39,546 bases of DNA, taken from assembly GCA_910588225.1 (NCBI GenBank), contig CAJUQT010000039.1:1-39546 (forward strand), given 5' to 3'. Below are positions 8,903 through 16,592 of the stretch, piece by piece; position 1 is the stretch's first letter; each line of letters opens with the position of its first letter. The notes below the pieces were generated by a model, which saw only the letters and a program-made list of their open reading frames with translations, searched no databases and was not told where the DNA came from. The stretch is from an uncultured Acetatifactor sp. (GTDB lineage Bacteria > Bacillota > Clostridia > Lachnospirales > Lachnospiraceae). A program made the position numbers and the translations under genes.

Positions 8903-8958
8903 TTTCGGTACTCCTTCAACTTGTAAAAATAGTCTGGTTTATGTATTTAACCATTCAT

Positions 8959-8988
8959 ATTATATGGGAAATACCGTGCGTTTGTCAA
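8959..8988 (-). promoter_or_regulatory. Promoter for the chemoreceptor gene
   Basis: On the minus strand, TTGACA (8988-8983) is followed after 18 bases by TATAAT (8964-8959). This is a near-perfect sigma-A promoter and does not resemble the motility sigma-D type often used for chemoreceptors. The leader would be about 50 nucleotides. Confidence 0.75.
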
Positions 8989-9020
8989 TTGTTTCCATTG
9001 TCTTTTAACACAAAAATAGA

Positions 9021-9092
9021 ACTGTCGGGAAATAAATTTATCAGGCCTTCATCAGGGCACGATAAAGACAAAATTTTATATTTCCCAACAGT
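9021..9092 (-). terminator. Probable terminator of the perR-hrb-rbr operon
   Basis: ACTGTCGGGAAATAAA (9021-9036) is nearly complementary to TTTTATATTTCCCAACAGT (9074-9092). An inner TTTATC/GATAAA pairing and a short GC-rich apex make one long imperfect hairpin. It lies directly after the rubrerythrin stop at 9111 in the direction of transcription. Confidence 0.6.
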
Positions 9093-9110
9093 CCATAGAT
9101 TGGATTTCCA

Positions 9111-9650
9111 TTAGTAATTGTTTGCACTTACTTCAAAATATGCCTGAGGATGTGCACAGACAGGGCAGATATCCGGAGCTTTGGTGCCTACTATGATATG
9201 ACCGCAGTTACGGCATTCCCACACTTTCACTTCACTTTTGGCGAATACCTCTGTCATTTCCACATTCTTAAGCAGCGTACGATATCGCTCTTCATGATGC
9301 TTTTCAATTGCGGCAACCATGCGGAACTTTGCCGCCAGTTCAGGAAAACCTTCCGCCTCGGCCGTTTTGGCAAAACTGTCATACATATCTGTCCACTCGA
9401 AATTTTCACCGTCTGCGGCAGCGTTCAGATTGGTGGCGGTATCGCCGATGCCATTTAATTCCTTGAACCACATTTTGGCATGTTCTTTTTCATTATCCGC
9501 GGTTTTGAGAAACAGTGCGGCTATCTGTTCAAAGCCTTCTTTTTTTGCGGCAGAGGCAAAATAAGTATACTTGTTCCTCGCCTGGGATTCTCCGGCAAAT
9601 GCCGTCTGAAGATTTTTTTCAGTCTGTGTTCCTGCGTATTTTCCGCTCAT
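9111..9650 (-). CDS. rbr: Rubrerythrin
   Basis: The start is taken at 9650 (MSGKYAGTQTEKN), which AAGGAG precedes by 8 bases; the frame extends to 9680 without a better signal. The 179-residue protein has an N-terminal ferritin-like diiron domain with the ligand motifs AGESQARNKY, EKEH near residue 54 and AIEKHHEERY near 115. A C-terminal rubredoxin domain carries CRNCGH and CPVCAHP, which bind one iron. Rubrerythrins reduce hydrogen peroxide to water in the cytoplasm of anaerobes using electrons from rubredoxin-type carriers. The gene is the last of a perR-hrb-rbr set, so the adjacent flavin-rubredoxin protein is a plausible electron donor. Confidence 0.97.
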   Translation of the reverse strand: MSGKYAGTQTEKNLQTAFAGESQARNKYTYFASAAKKEGFEQIAALFLKTADNEKEHAKMWFKELNGIGDTATNLNAAADGENFEWTDMYDSFAKTAEAEGFPELAAKFRMVAAIEKHHEERYRTLLKNVEMTEVFAKSEVKVWECRNCGHIIVGTKAPDICPVCAHPQAYFEVSANNY

Positions 9651-9761
9651 AGCTTTCTTCTCCTTATATGAAATTTTCATTTATCTGAATAATCCGGAGC
9701 AGCTCAAGGGATTGTCCGGTCTGTCTGAACTGCCCGGGCTTTCAGGCTCCATAACCGACTT

Positions 9762-10379
9762 CTACGGAGTTACCTTCTCAAAATCGGAAGCGGGATGCTT
9801 GCAAATGGGACAGATATAATCTGAGGGAAGAACTTCTCCTTCATAAATATGTCCGCAGACAGTACAGCGCCAGAGCGTTTTGCCGGTGGCGGCAGGCTGT
9901 TGGGGCTTCGGCTTGATAGACGACTGATAGTAGGCGTATGTTGTGGAGGGAACATCTGACAGTACTTCCATATCATCCACGGAAGCGATGAACAGAGTGT
10001 GACTTTCCAGGTCAACGGTCTGTTCTACTGTGGCGCTGATGTAGCCGTTGGTCCCAGCGGTTATATAATAAAGTCCGTTGGCGCTGCGCCTGCAGTCTGT
10101 AAAGCCGGCAAATTTATCTACCGTACGTCCGGATTGAAAGCCGAAATGTTGGAACAGCTCAAAATCAGCATTTTCGCTTAAAATCGAAATATTGAACTTG
10201 CCGCTTTTCTGCACCAGATCCTGTGTGAAATTGGCTTTGTTTACCGCGATGCTGATTCGGTTGGGCTCAGAAGTGACCTGTCCGGCTGTGTTGATAATGC
10301 AGCCGCTGTCTTTTCCTTCAAAAGTGGAGGTTAAGACGAACAGTCCGTAGGTCAGTTTGTACATAGTTTTGTTGTCCAT
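9762..10379 (-). CDS. hrb: Flavin reductase-rubredoxin fusion (high-molecular-weight rubredoxin type)
   Basis: The start at 10379 (MDNKTMYKLTYG) is chosen because AAGGAG lies 9 bases upstream; the longer frame to 10424 has no such site. Residues ~1-150 form a flavin-reductase-like FMN-binding domain (YGLFVLTSTFEGKDSGCIINTAGQ at the start, so the family's N-terminal strand is intact). Residues ~160-205 are a rubredoxin domain with WRCTVCGHIYEGE and CPICKHP. This architecture matches Hrb of acetogens and clostridia, which passes electrons from NAD(P)H to rubrerythrin or flavodiiron proteins. Its place between perR and rbr supports a peroxide/oxygen detoxification role. A long spacer with possible RNA structure separates it from perR. 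Confidence 0.93.
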   Translation of the reverse strand: MDNKTMYKLTYGLFVLTSTFEGKDSGCIINTAGQVTSEPNRISIAVNKANFTQDLVQKSGKFNISILSENADFELFQHFGFQSGRTVDKFAGFTDCRRSANGLYYITAGTNGYISATVEQTVDLESHTLFIASVDDMEVLSDVPSTTYAYYQSSIKPKPQQPAATGKTLWRCTVCGHIYEGEVLPSDYICPICKHPASDFEKVTP

Positions 10380-10515
10380 AATTTTGGTCTCCTTATTAGT
10401 TTCTGCAGATATTTGAAACAGCATATATGAGCAGAAGAAATTCTGTCTGCATAAAGAACAGCCAGTAATTGTTCTGCGTGTTGTTCCGAATATCTGCTGA
10501 TTTATAGTTCCGCAG

Positions 10516-10884
10516 TTACTTCCCGCTCTTCTGACGGCAGACAGGACAGAGATAGAAGACTTTCAGATCATAGTAAAGAAAATCTTCTCCCAGAGACTGG
10601 TGCAGAGATGCAGTCAAATCATCAAAGGTAATGTCCGCGATCTTACCACAGCATTTGCAGACCAGGTGATCATGGCGTTTTATCCGGTCATAATGATCAG
10701 GCATACCGTCTATGGAGACTCTGCGGATCAATCCGGCATCCCAGAGTCTTTTGATATTATTGTAGATAGTTGAAAGAACCACACCGGGATATTTTTCCTG
10801 TACCCGTCCGAATATCTGTTCCGCTGTCAAATGTTCCGGAGAAGTATTGATAATGTCATATATTTCCTTTTCATATTTTGTCAT
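10516..10884 (-). CDS. perR: Fur-family peroxide-responsive repressor (PerR-like)
   Basis: A 122-residue Fur-family regulator, shorter than the ~140-150 typical of the family because the N-terminus is trimmed. The winged helix (~1-75) includes LSTIYNNIKRLWDAGLI, the usual recognition helix. The regulatory metal site shows HYD, RHDHLVC and CGKIADI. The aspartate in the last motif is where PerR has Asp and Fur has Glu, which favours PerR. Two CxxC pairs (CKCC, CPVC) form the structural zinc site. It heads an operon with hrb and rbr. Its own promoter contains a large palindrome, so autoregulation is very likely. Confidence 0.92.
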   Translation of the reverse strand: MTKYEKEIYDIINTSPEHLTAEQIFGRVQEKYPGVVLSTIYNNIKRLWDAGLIRRVSIDGMPDHYDRIKRHDHLVCKCCGKIADITFDDLTASLHQSLGEDFLYYDLKVFYLCPVCRQKSGK

Positions 10885-10916
10885 ATGCGGTGAACTCCTA
10901 ATTGAAGTTTATACAA

Positions 10917-10951
10917 TTAGAATAATTTTAAGGAATTTAAAATTATTCTAA
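10917..10951. promoter_or_regulatory. PerR-box-like operator, perfect palindrome with 14-bp arms
   Basis: TTAGAATAATTTTA (10917-10930) and TAAAATTATTCTAA (10938-10951) are exact reverse complements separated by 7 bases. The sequence resembles the Per box consensus TTATAAT-n-ATTATAA and covers the -10 of the perR promoter, as expected for a repressor site. Confidence 0.85.
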
Positions 10952-10973
10952 TCTATCTGGAAATATTTGTCAA
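10945..10973 (-). promoter_or_regulatory. Promoter of perR-hrb-rbr
   Basis: On the minus strand, TTGACA (10973-10968) is followed after 17 bases by TAGAAT (10950-10945). The -10 falls within one arm of the operator palindrome. Confidence 0.8.
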
Positions 10974-11018
10974 GATTTTACTTTTCTGATTCTGGTAAAT
11001 GCGACAGTTGGAATTAAT

Positions 11019-11249
11019 ATGTGCTGTATGGGATATCCGGCAATGGAATACATAGATGCCGGCTTTTATGACTGTGTTCAGGAAAATACTGGTAAGAAAT
11101 ACTTTGAGAGGGACTTGACCGGCGGAGCCATCGGATTGATTATGCTGCAGCTGGCAAGACTGGCGGGAGCGGCTGCGATATCCGTAAGTGAACCGGTAGG
11201 ATTGTGCTTTCTGGCGAATGATGATATAATGAGCGCTGGAAAGAAATGA
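11019..11249 (+). pseudogene. Remnant of a zinc-type (medium-chain) dehydrogenase
   Basis: The 76-codon frame has one recognisable piece, GGAIGLIMLQLARLAGA followed by AISVSEP. This matches the NAD-binding Rossmann turn of sorbitol/alcohol dehydrogenases of the medium-chain family (usual length ~340). The sequence before it does not resemble the catalytic domain, the frame stops soon after it, and there is no ribosome binding site for a start at 11019. It is best read as a decayed fragment. Its end overlaps the region just before the acetyltransferase gene. Confidence 0.5.
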
Positions 11250-11287
11250 GGAAGGCTGACTTTGGCGACTTTATACAGGAGAAGATT

Positions 11288-11743
11288 ATGAGCATCAGAA
11301 GAAAAATAATAGATTACTCAAGAGGAATTAATCTGAACCATTTCTGGCGATTATACAGATGGCAGAAGAAGATAAAGAAAGGAATTTGCCACGATATACT
11401 GACATTTATGCTGAGCCGATGTGCCTATCGGCACGGTGGTTACATCGGACCGGATACGGTATTGAAAGGGATTCCGGAGCTTCCGCACGGACTACAGGGA
11501 ATATTTATTTCCCGTTATGCGGAAATTGGAGAAAACTGTCGGATTTATCAGAATGTGACTATCGGAGAAGTGAACAGGAAAGCGCCGAAAATCGGAGATA
11601 ACTGTTTGATTGGAGCTGGAGCAGTTATCGTGGGAGACATCCGAATCGGTAACCAGGTGAAGATAGGAGCCGGGGCGGTGGTCAGTATGGATGTGCCAGA
11701 CAACTGTACGGTGGTTTCACAGCCTGCGAGGATATTGGAGTGA
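11288..11743 (+). CDS. Serine acetyltransferase-like hexapeptide-repeat acyltransferase
   Basis: AGGAG at 11277-11281 selects the ATG at 11288 (MSIRRKIIDYSRG); an earlier ATG at 11246 lacks such a site. The 151-residue protein is much shorter than CysE (~270) because the N-terminal helical domain is mostly missing. The left-handed beta-helix repeats are clear from ~60: HGLQGIFISRYAEIGENC, NVTIGE, PKIGDNCLIGAGAVIVGD and KIGAGAVVSMDVP. A histidine (PHGLQG) occupies the usual catalytic position. Family members make O-acetylserine or acetylate sugars in polysaccharide synthesis (EpsH/WcaB-like). No cysteine synthase is nearby, so the acceptor is not certain. Confidence 0.85.
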   Translation: MSIRRKIIDYSRGINLNHFWRLYRWQKKIKKGICHDILTFMLSRCAYRHGGYIGPDTVLKGIPELPHGLQGIFISRYAEIGENCRIYQNVTIGEVNRKAPKIGDNCLIGAGAVIVGDIRIGNQVKIGAGAVVSMDVPDNCTVVSQPARILE

Positions 11744-11752
11744 CAAAATTTC

Positions 11753-11781
11753 TTGTCATTTTCCGGGAGATGATTTATACT
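11753..11781 (+). promoter_or_regulatory. Promoter of mnmA
   Basis: TTGTCA (11753-11758) and TATACT (11776-11781) are separated by 17 bases. The TATACT lies 50 bases before the mnmA start codon. Confidence 0.65.
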
Positions 11782-11831
11782 TGATAATCATCGGGACTGC
11801 TTTATGAGAGGACCGATTTGGATGGAAAGGC

Positions 11832-12956
11832 ATGAAATCGGCAATGGGATATACAGACGGGAAAAAAGTAGTAGTGGGCATGTCCGGAGGGGTGGATTCT
11901 TCTGTGGCGGCCTGGTTATTGAAGGAACAGGGCTATCAGGTGACAGGGGTTACCATGCGCCTGTGGCAGGAGAAAAAAGGAGATGCGGCAGAGTCGGCGG
12001 CGGGAAGTGATGATGCAGACTGTAATCTGACGGCGGCGGAGGACGCGGCCCGGGTGGCAGAGGCCATTGGAATTCCACATTATGTCATGGACTTTGAAGA
12101 AGAATTTAAGTGTCATGTAGTGGACTATTTTGTGGAGGAGTATCTGCAGGGAAGGACACCGAATCCCTGTATTGCCTGTAACCGTTATGTGAAATGGGAG
12201 GCCTTGCTGAAGCGGAGCCGGGCGATGGGAGCAGATTACATAGCCACGGGACACTATGCGAGAGTTGACAGGCTGCCCAATGGAAGGTTTGCGATACGCT
12301 GCTCTGTGACAGGACAAAAGGATCAGACCTACGCGCTTTACCGGCTTACCCAGGAGCAGCTGGCACACACTTTGATGCCGGTAGGAGAATATGAAAAGTG
12401 CCGGATTCGTGCCATAGCGCAGGAGGCTAAGCTGCCGGTGGCACATAAGCCGGACAGCCAGGAAATCTGTTTCATACCAGATCAGGATTACGCATCTTTT
12501 ATTGACAGACAGGCAGGAGACAGGGTTCCGGGTACAGGTAATTTTGTGGACAGCAGTGGAAATGTGCTGGGCCGCCATAAAGGAATTACTCATTATACCA
12601 TCGGACAGCGAAGAGGCCTGGAGCTGGCCATGGGAGAGCGAATTTATGTGACTGATATCCGACAGAACACAGATGAAGTGGTGCTTGGAAGGAATGAAGA
12701 TATTTTTGTGGAAGAAGTGTTCTGTGACAATATCTGTTTTATGGCGATAGAGGATTTGAAGGAGCCTTTGAGGGTGTTTGCAAAGATACGATATAATCAT
12801 AAGGGGGAATATTGTAGGATTGAAAAAGCGGTGGGTGGAAAAATGCGTGTAATCTTTGAAAAGCCGGTTCGTGCCGCTACACCCGGGCAGTCAGTTTGCT
12901 TTTATGACGGCGAATATGTATTGGGCGGAGGCATTATTACCAGCTTCGGAAGATAG
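11832..12956 (+). CDS. mnmA: tRNA-specific 2-thiouridylase MnmA
   Basis: A 374-residue protein that places sulfur on U34 of Lys, Glu and Gln tRNAs, using ATP and a persulfide donor. The PP-loop is VGMSGGVDSSVAAWLL near residue 15. The first catalytic cysteine is in RTPNPCIACNRYVKW (~115) and the second in DSQEICFIPDQDY (~215). GHYARV and HYTIGQRRGL are also family hallmarks. The C-terminal barrel is intact and the length is standard. The ATG at 11832 has only a modest GGAAAGG just upstream; the ATG at 11844 is an alternative that keeps the PP-loop. It has its own promoter upstream. Confidence 0.97.
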   Translation: MKSAMGYTDGKKVVVGMSGGVDSSVAAWLLKEQGYQVTGVTMRLWQEKKGDAAESAAGSDDADCNLTAAEDAARVAEAIGIPHYVMDFEEEFKCHVVDYFVEEYLQGRTPNPCIACNRYVKWEALLKRSRAMGADYIATGHYARVDRLPNGRFAIRCSVTGQKDQTYALYRLTQEQLAHTLMPVGEYEKCRIRAIAQEAKLPVAHKPDSQEICFIPDQDYASFIDRQAGDRVPGTGNFVDSSGNVLGRHKGITHYTIGQRRGLELAMGERIYVTDIRQNTDEVVLGRNEDIFVEEVFCDNICFMAIEDLKEPLRVFAKIRYNHKGEYCRIEKAVGGKMRVIFEKPVRAATPGQSVCFYDGEYVLGGGIITSFGR

Positions 12957-13112
12957 GATGACAGGTGTATTGGCGTAAGCATTCAGAAATTTGTCTAAAT
13001 TGCGGTGAACAGGCACATTCCGTGAAGGAATACATATAATATGCAGACAGATTATATTATTTATGGCAATGGAATCTTTGGAATATAAATTCCATTGTTT
13101 CAGGGAGAAATT

Positions 13113-13652
13113 ATGGATTTTATTTTGGGAAACAGGACGCCAATTGGAAGAAAGAGATTTCTTTCTATTACCGGTACTATTGTGGAACTGCTTCCGGCCG
13201 GTGTGGGAAGCCGCCGGGCAGATGGCTGTATTCTGTTTGCAGGTGTGGAGGATACGGAGGGCAATACTGTTAACTTTATGGTGACACCTGTCACTTATGT
13301 GGTTGATTTTGAGACCCTGTCCGTGGGTATGCAGTGTACGTTCTGGTATGCGGCGGATGCTCCGGCGCCGCTGATATATCCGCCACAGTATCATGCCGTT
13401 GTGGCGGCCAGAGAAAGAAACGGCCGCATGGTGAGTGTGGGCCATTTTGATCTGACGATGGTAAATGAGGATCGGACCCTGCAGCTGAACCTGGATGGAA
13501 GTGTGGATATACGGACAACGAACAATCAACATTTTCAGGGAAGTCCGTCCAATCGTAATCTGGTGGTTATCTATGAGAGCTCAACCAGAAGCATTCCGGC
13601 GCAGACCACACCGCGGGAAGTGATTGTCCTCTGTGATACAGGCGAAAGATAA
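13113..13652 (+). CDS. Conserved-looking hypothetical protein, beta-rich
   Basis: GGGAG at 13103-13107 precedes the ATG at 13113 (MDFILGNRTPIG). The 179-residue product has no signal peptide or membrane segment. It reads as mostly beta strands (FLSITGTIVELLP, CILFAGVEDTEGN, VNFMVTPVTYVVDF), reminiscent of a small OB-fold-like or barrel domain, followed by a Thr/Ser/Asn-rich end. No catalytic motif is recognised. A leader hairpin with arms CAATGGAAT (13067-13075) and ATTCCATTG (13089-13097) lies just before the ribosome binding site. The next gene starts 106 bases on, so it could belong with the membrane/TPM cluster downstream. Function unknown. Confidence 0.7.
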   Translation: MDFILGNRTPIGRKRFLSITGTIVELLPAGVGSRRADGCILFAGVEDTEGNTVNFMVTPVTYVVDFETLSVGMQCTFWYAADAPAPLIYPPQYHAVVAARERNGRMVSVGHFDLTMVNEDRTLQLNLDGSVDIRTTNNQHFQGSPSNRNLVVIYESSTRSIPAQTTPREVIVLCDTGER

Positions 13653-13758
13653 GCCATGACAAATCCTGACAGTACAGTAACGCTTTGATGCGGTTAAGCA
13701 CTGCTCAGTGAAAGAGAACGCTTTCGGGAGGCTTACAGGGAGAAGGAGAATGCTGTAT

Positions 13759-14352
13759 ATGATAAATCTTATCAGCCCATGTGGCATTGCATTTGCAGTG
13801 GGTTGGAGCTGGAACTGGATAAATGTGTTCGGCATAGTTATCGTTGCACTGTTGCTGATACCCAATATTGTGTATGCATTAAAACGACCGGGAGAGGAAA
13901 ATCTCAGTGAGAATAGACTGATGAATATTCTGGAGCAGATTGGACGCTATGGCTCCATGGTGTTTCTGATAGCCTGTTTTCAGGAGGGCGGCTTCAGATT
14001 TTCTTCTCCTGCGGCTTTCCTGAGCTACGCTGTGGGGTGTCCGATTATTTTACTGGCGTACTGGATTGTATGGCTTGTGTATTTCCACGCGTCAGGGGTA
14101 CATATTTTTATCAGGTCACAGGGACCTGTGGCGGTATTTGTCGCAGGCAGGGAGTGTGTGTCCAGTGTGATTGCTCTGAAATGGGCGCTGGTTATTTTAC
14201 CCTGCTGCCTGTTTTGGCTCTGTGGAATTACTTTGAGATATATTCCGTTGGTTTTAGCTGCATTATGCTTTACCGCAGGGCATATCTATGTGACGTACAG
14301 AAACATGGTTTTGTATTCCCACAAAGGACAGAGCCATAAGACAACGGATTGA
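13759..14352 (+). CDS. Multi-pass membrane protein of unknown function
   Basis: The ATG at 13759 sits 10 bases after AAGGAG (13743-13748); the ATG at 13750 is too close to that site. The 197-residue product has about six hydrophobic segments: ~6-20, ~22-40, ~65-80, ~88-110, ~137-160 and ~162-180. The loops are short and basic, so most of the protein lies in the membrane. There is no recognised transporter or enzyme motif. It is followed after 68 bases by a zinc-ribbon membrane protein and then a TPM-domain protein, and the three may form one operon. Confidence 0.75.
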   Translation: MINLISPCGIAFAVGWSWNWINVFGIVIVALLLIPNIVYALKRPGEENLSENRLMNILEQIGRYGSMVFLIACFQEGGFRFSSPAAFLSYAVGCPIILLAYWIVWLVYFHASGVHIFIRSQGPVAVFVAGRECVSSVIALKWALVILPCCLFWLCGITLRYIPLVLAALCFTAGHIYVTYRNMVLYSHKGQSHKTTD

Positions 14353-14420
14353 GAACAAAATGGAACCTGACGGCTTCAATTGCCGGAATGCCTTGAGCTG
14401 TGCAAAAGAAAGGAAATGAA

Positions 14421-15410
14421 ATGTTTTTTCGATGCAAAAATTGTGGAGGGAATGTGGTATACAGCCCGGAGAGACATGGGATGTACTGCCCTTTTTGTGA
14501 GAGTGAGGAGAGTGGAGAGCGGACGGAGGCACAGACAGAAAGTCTGACACTCTGTCCCAACTGCGGAGGCGAGGTGTTCGTACAGGATCATACTTCCGCC
14601 ACCCAGTGTCCCTATTGCGACAGTTATCTGATTTTCAATGAGAGGGTGGAGGGCAGATATGAGCCGGCCGTGATGATTCCCTTTCAGATGGGAAAGGAAG
14701 CCTGCAAGGCCTCTGTACGCGAGAAATTTCGAAAGTGTCTTTTTGCACCCACCGATTTTCTTTCTGAGGTGCGTTTGAACAGCATACAGGGAATTTACGT
14801 GCCCTACTGGTTTTATGATTATGATGCAGATTGTCAGTTTCAGGGGGAGGGTACCCGGATCAGATCCTGGCGCAGCGGAGATACCGAATATACGGAGACC
14901 AGCTTTTATGCCGTTAACCGCAGGATGGATATTCGTTTCGAGAGGATTCCTGTGGACGCTTCCGAGCAGATGCCGGATGATGTAATGGATTTGATTGCGC
15001 CCTTTCAATATAATCAGATGACCGGGTTCCAGCCAAAGTTCATGTCGGGATTTTACGGGGAAAAATATAATATGACTTCAGATGTGGTGGAGGGCCGGGC
15101 AAGGACGCTGATGAAGGAAGATGCGGGAAAGCTTCTGCGGGAAAGTTATGCGGGTTACAATAGTGTGAAAACCATTCGGCAGGATATCTCCGTGAAGGAT
15201 TCTCAGGCAATTTATGGTCTTCTGCCTGTGTGGAAGTATATTTACCATTATAAGGGACAGGAGTATCCTTTTTATGTAAACGGACAGACAGGAAAGATTG
15301 TGGGAACCGCACCTTTTTCGAAGACGAAATTTATGGTGTATGTAGGTTCCATGTGGGGATGCCTTACCGCAATTCTGGCGTTGCTGCAAATTTTGCTGGG
15401 GTTGTTGTGA
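14421..15410 (+). CDS. Zinc-ribbon protein with C-terminal membrane anchor
   Basis: The ATG at 14421 (MFFRCKNCGG) follows AAGGA by 7 bases; the GTG at 14400 precedes this site. The 329-residue protein opens with two zinc ribbons: CKNCGG...CPFC (~5-28) and CPNCGG...CPYC (~46-68). A cytosolic domain follows (~75-285) with the segment GIYVPYWFYDYDADCQFQGEG, seen in TFIIB-type zinc-ribbon proteins of Clostridia. A hydrophobic tail (~300-329) ends in LALLQILLGLL. It probably faces the cytoplasm from a C-terminal anchor. It comes just before a TPM-domain gene, a recurring pair in Lachnospiraceae. The molecular role is not established. Confidence 0.85.
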   Translation: MFFRCKNCGGNVVYSPERHGMYCPFCESEESGERTEAQTESLTLCPNCGGEVFVQDHTSATQCPYCDSYLIFNERVEGRYEPAVMIPFQMGKEACKASVREKFRKCLFAPTDFLSEVRLNSIQGIYVPYWFYDYDADCQFQGEGTRIRSWRSGDTEYTETSFYAVNRRMDIRFERIPVDASEQMPDDVMDLIAPFQYNQMTGFQPKFMSGFYGEKYNMTSDVVEGRARTLMKEDAGKLLRESYAGYNSVKTIRQDISVKDSQAIYGLLPVWKYIYHYKGQEYPFYVNGQTGKIVGTAPFSKTKFMVYVGSMWGCLTAILALLQILLGLL

Positions 15411-15523
15411 GAAGCTTTTCAATCAGATATGTGGTGACAGGATGGATTGTTGTGGGAAGCGAAAGCGGCATCTCAGACAGGCCTCTGAACTGGTACGGGA
15501 GAAATTTCAGAAGACAGAAAGAA

Positions 15524-16441
15524 ATGGTTATGAATATGGAAAATGATTTCAGAAAAGAAGCAGGAAAGCAGTATCTGCACTATTTTCGTTTTTGGTTTGT
15601 GGGGATTGGTATATTGATTATACTTTGTGTTGTGATGGCATTGGTAAAACAGTCAGGGAATGACAGGCCGAGGACCAATGGAGATGCGCCAACAGAAAGA
15701 GTCTACGATTATGCGGATGTACTGACCGATGGAGAAGAGGATGAGCTTCGCAGCTACATAGCAAAAATGGAGAAGGAATACCAGATTGATATTGTACTTG
15801 TGACGATTGAGCAGTCTGTGGAAGGCGCCGAGGCCATGGAGCAATACGGCCTGCGCTCGAAGAACTGGGAGCAGAATATGCAGGATTTGGCGGATGACTT
15901 CTGGGATGAAAACCGATTCGGCTATAATAAGGGCTTCGAGGGAGACGGTGTTCTGCTGCTGCATAACTGGTATTCCGGACAGAATGGAGAGCATCTCTCC
16001 ACCAGCGGCAGCGTGGAAGCAGCATTCAGCAATCGGGATATTGCCCGGGTACTGGATGTGGTGGATGCCTATTATGACACGAATCCCTACAAAGCATATC
16101 GTGCCTATGTGAAAGAAGTCTGCGATTTAATGGATACTTCCCTGAAGCTTCCTTTTTCCTGGTGGACTGTAATTATTTTGCCTGCTGTCATTGCATTGAT
16201 TTATGCACTCAGTGGTTCCATGCAGAAAAAGGCAGAAAATACAGTGGCGGTAAATGCCTATGTGGCAGGAGGGAAACCGGTTCTGAATGACAAAACGGAT
16301 GCATTTATCAGAAAAAGCGTCGTTACCAGGAGAATACAGAACAGCAGCTCCGGAAGCGGTAGTTCGGGAAGCCGGGGCGGAGGCGGACATCACCGCAGCA
16401 GCAGCGGGGCCAGTCATGGAGGCGGAAGCCGCAGACATTAA
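15524..16441 (+). CDS. TPM-domain (YgcG-type) membrane protein
   Basis: Several in-frame starts exist. Those at 15524, 15530 and 15536 lie after the previous gene and have only a weak AGAAAG-type site, so the N-terminus is uncertain by a few residues. The ~305-residue product has a membrane helix at ~25-45 and then a TPM domain (VYDYADVLTDGEEDELRSY through GVLLLHNWYSG). The second membrane helix is at ~215-235 (WWTVIILPAVIALIYAL). The tail is low-complexity and rich in G, S, H and R, ending HGGGSRRH. TPM domains occur in phosphatases and in poorly understood envelope proteins such as YgcG. The Gly-rich tail is typical of that group, though the basic His/Arg content is distinctive. Confidence 0.85.
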   Translation: MVMNMENDFRKEAGKQYLHYFRFWFVGIGILIILCVVMALVKQSGNDRPRTNGDAPTERVYDYADVLTDGEEDELRSYIAKMEKEYQIDIVLVTIEQSVEGAEAMEQYGLRSKNWEQNMQDLADDFWDENRFGYNKGFEGDGVLLLHNWYSGQNGEHLSTSGSVEAAFSNRDIARVLDVVDAYYDTNPYKAYRAYVKEVCDLMDTSLKLPFSWWTVIILPAVIALIYALSGSMQKKAENTVAVNAYVAGGKPVLNDKTDAFIRKSVVTRRIQNSSSGSGSSGSRGGGGHHRSSSGASHGGGSRRH

Positions 16442-16543
16442 GCATAACAGAGGCATCAGTTGCGTTTGGTGCAGGACATTTGTCTTTCCGGGGGAAAAGA
16501 AACAGTTTAATGCAGCAGGAACATTTTCTGGATGAAAAGAATA

Positions 16544-16578
16544 AAAAAGCATTCATCTGACGGTGATGAATGCTTTTT
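16544..16578. terminator. Bidirectional intrinsic terminator between the TPM gene and rpsT
   Basis: AAAAAGCATTCATC (16544-16557) pairs perfectly with GATGAATGCTTTTT (16565-16578) around a 7-base loop. The A and T runs on the two sides let it end transcription from both converging genes. Confidence 0.93.
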
Positions 16579-16592
16579 ATTTTTGATTATAC

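Noticed and set aside
11916..12800. 294-codon minus-strand frame opposite mnmA
   Set aside because: Shadow of mnmA, with no start signal and no protein-like motifs.
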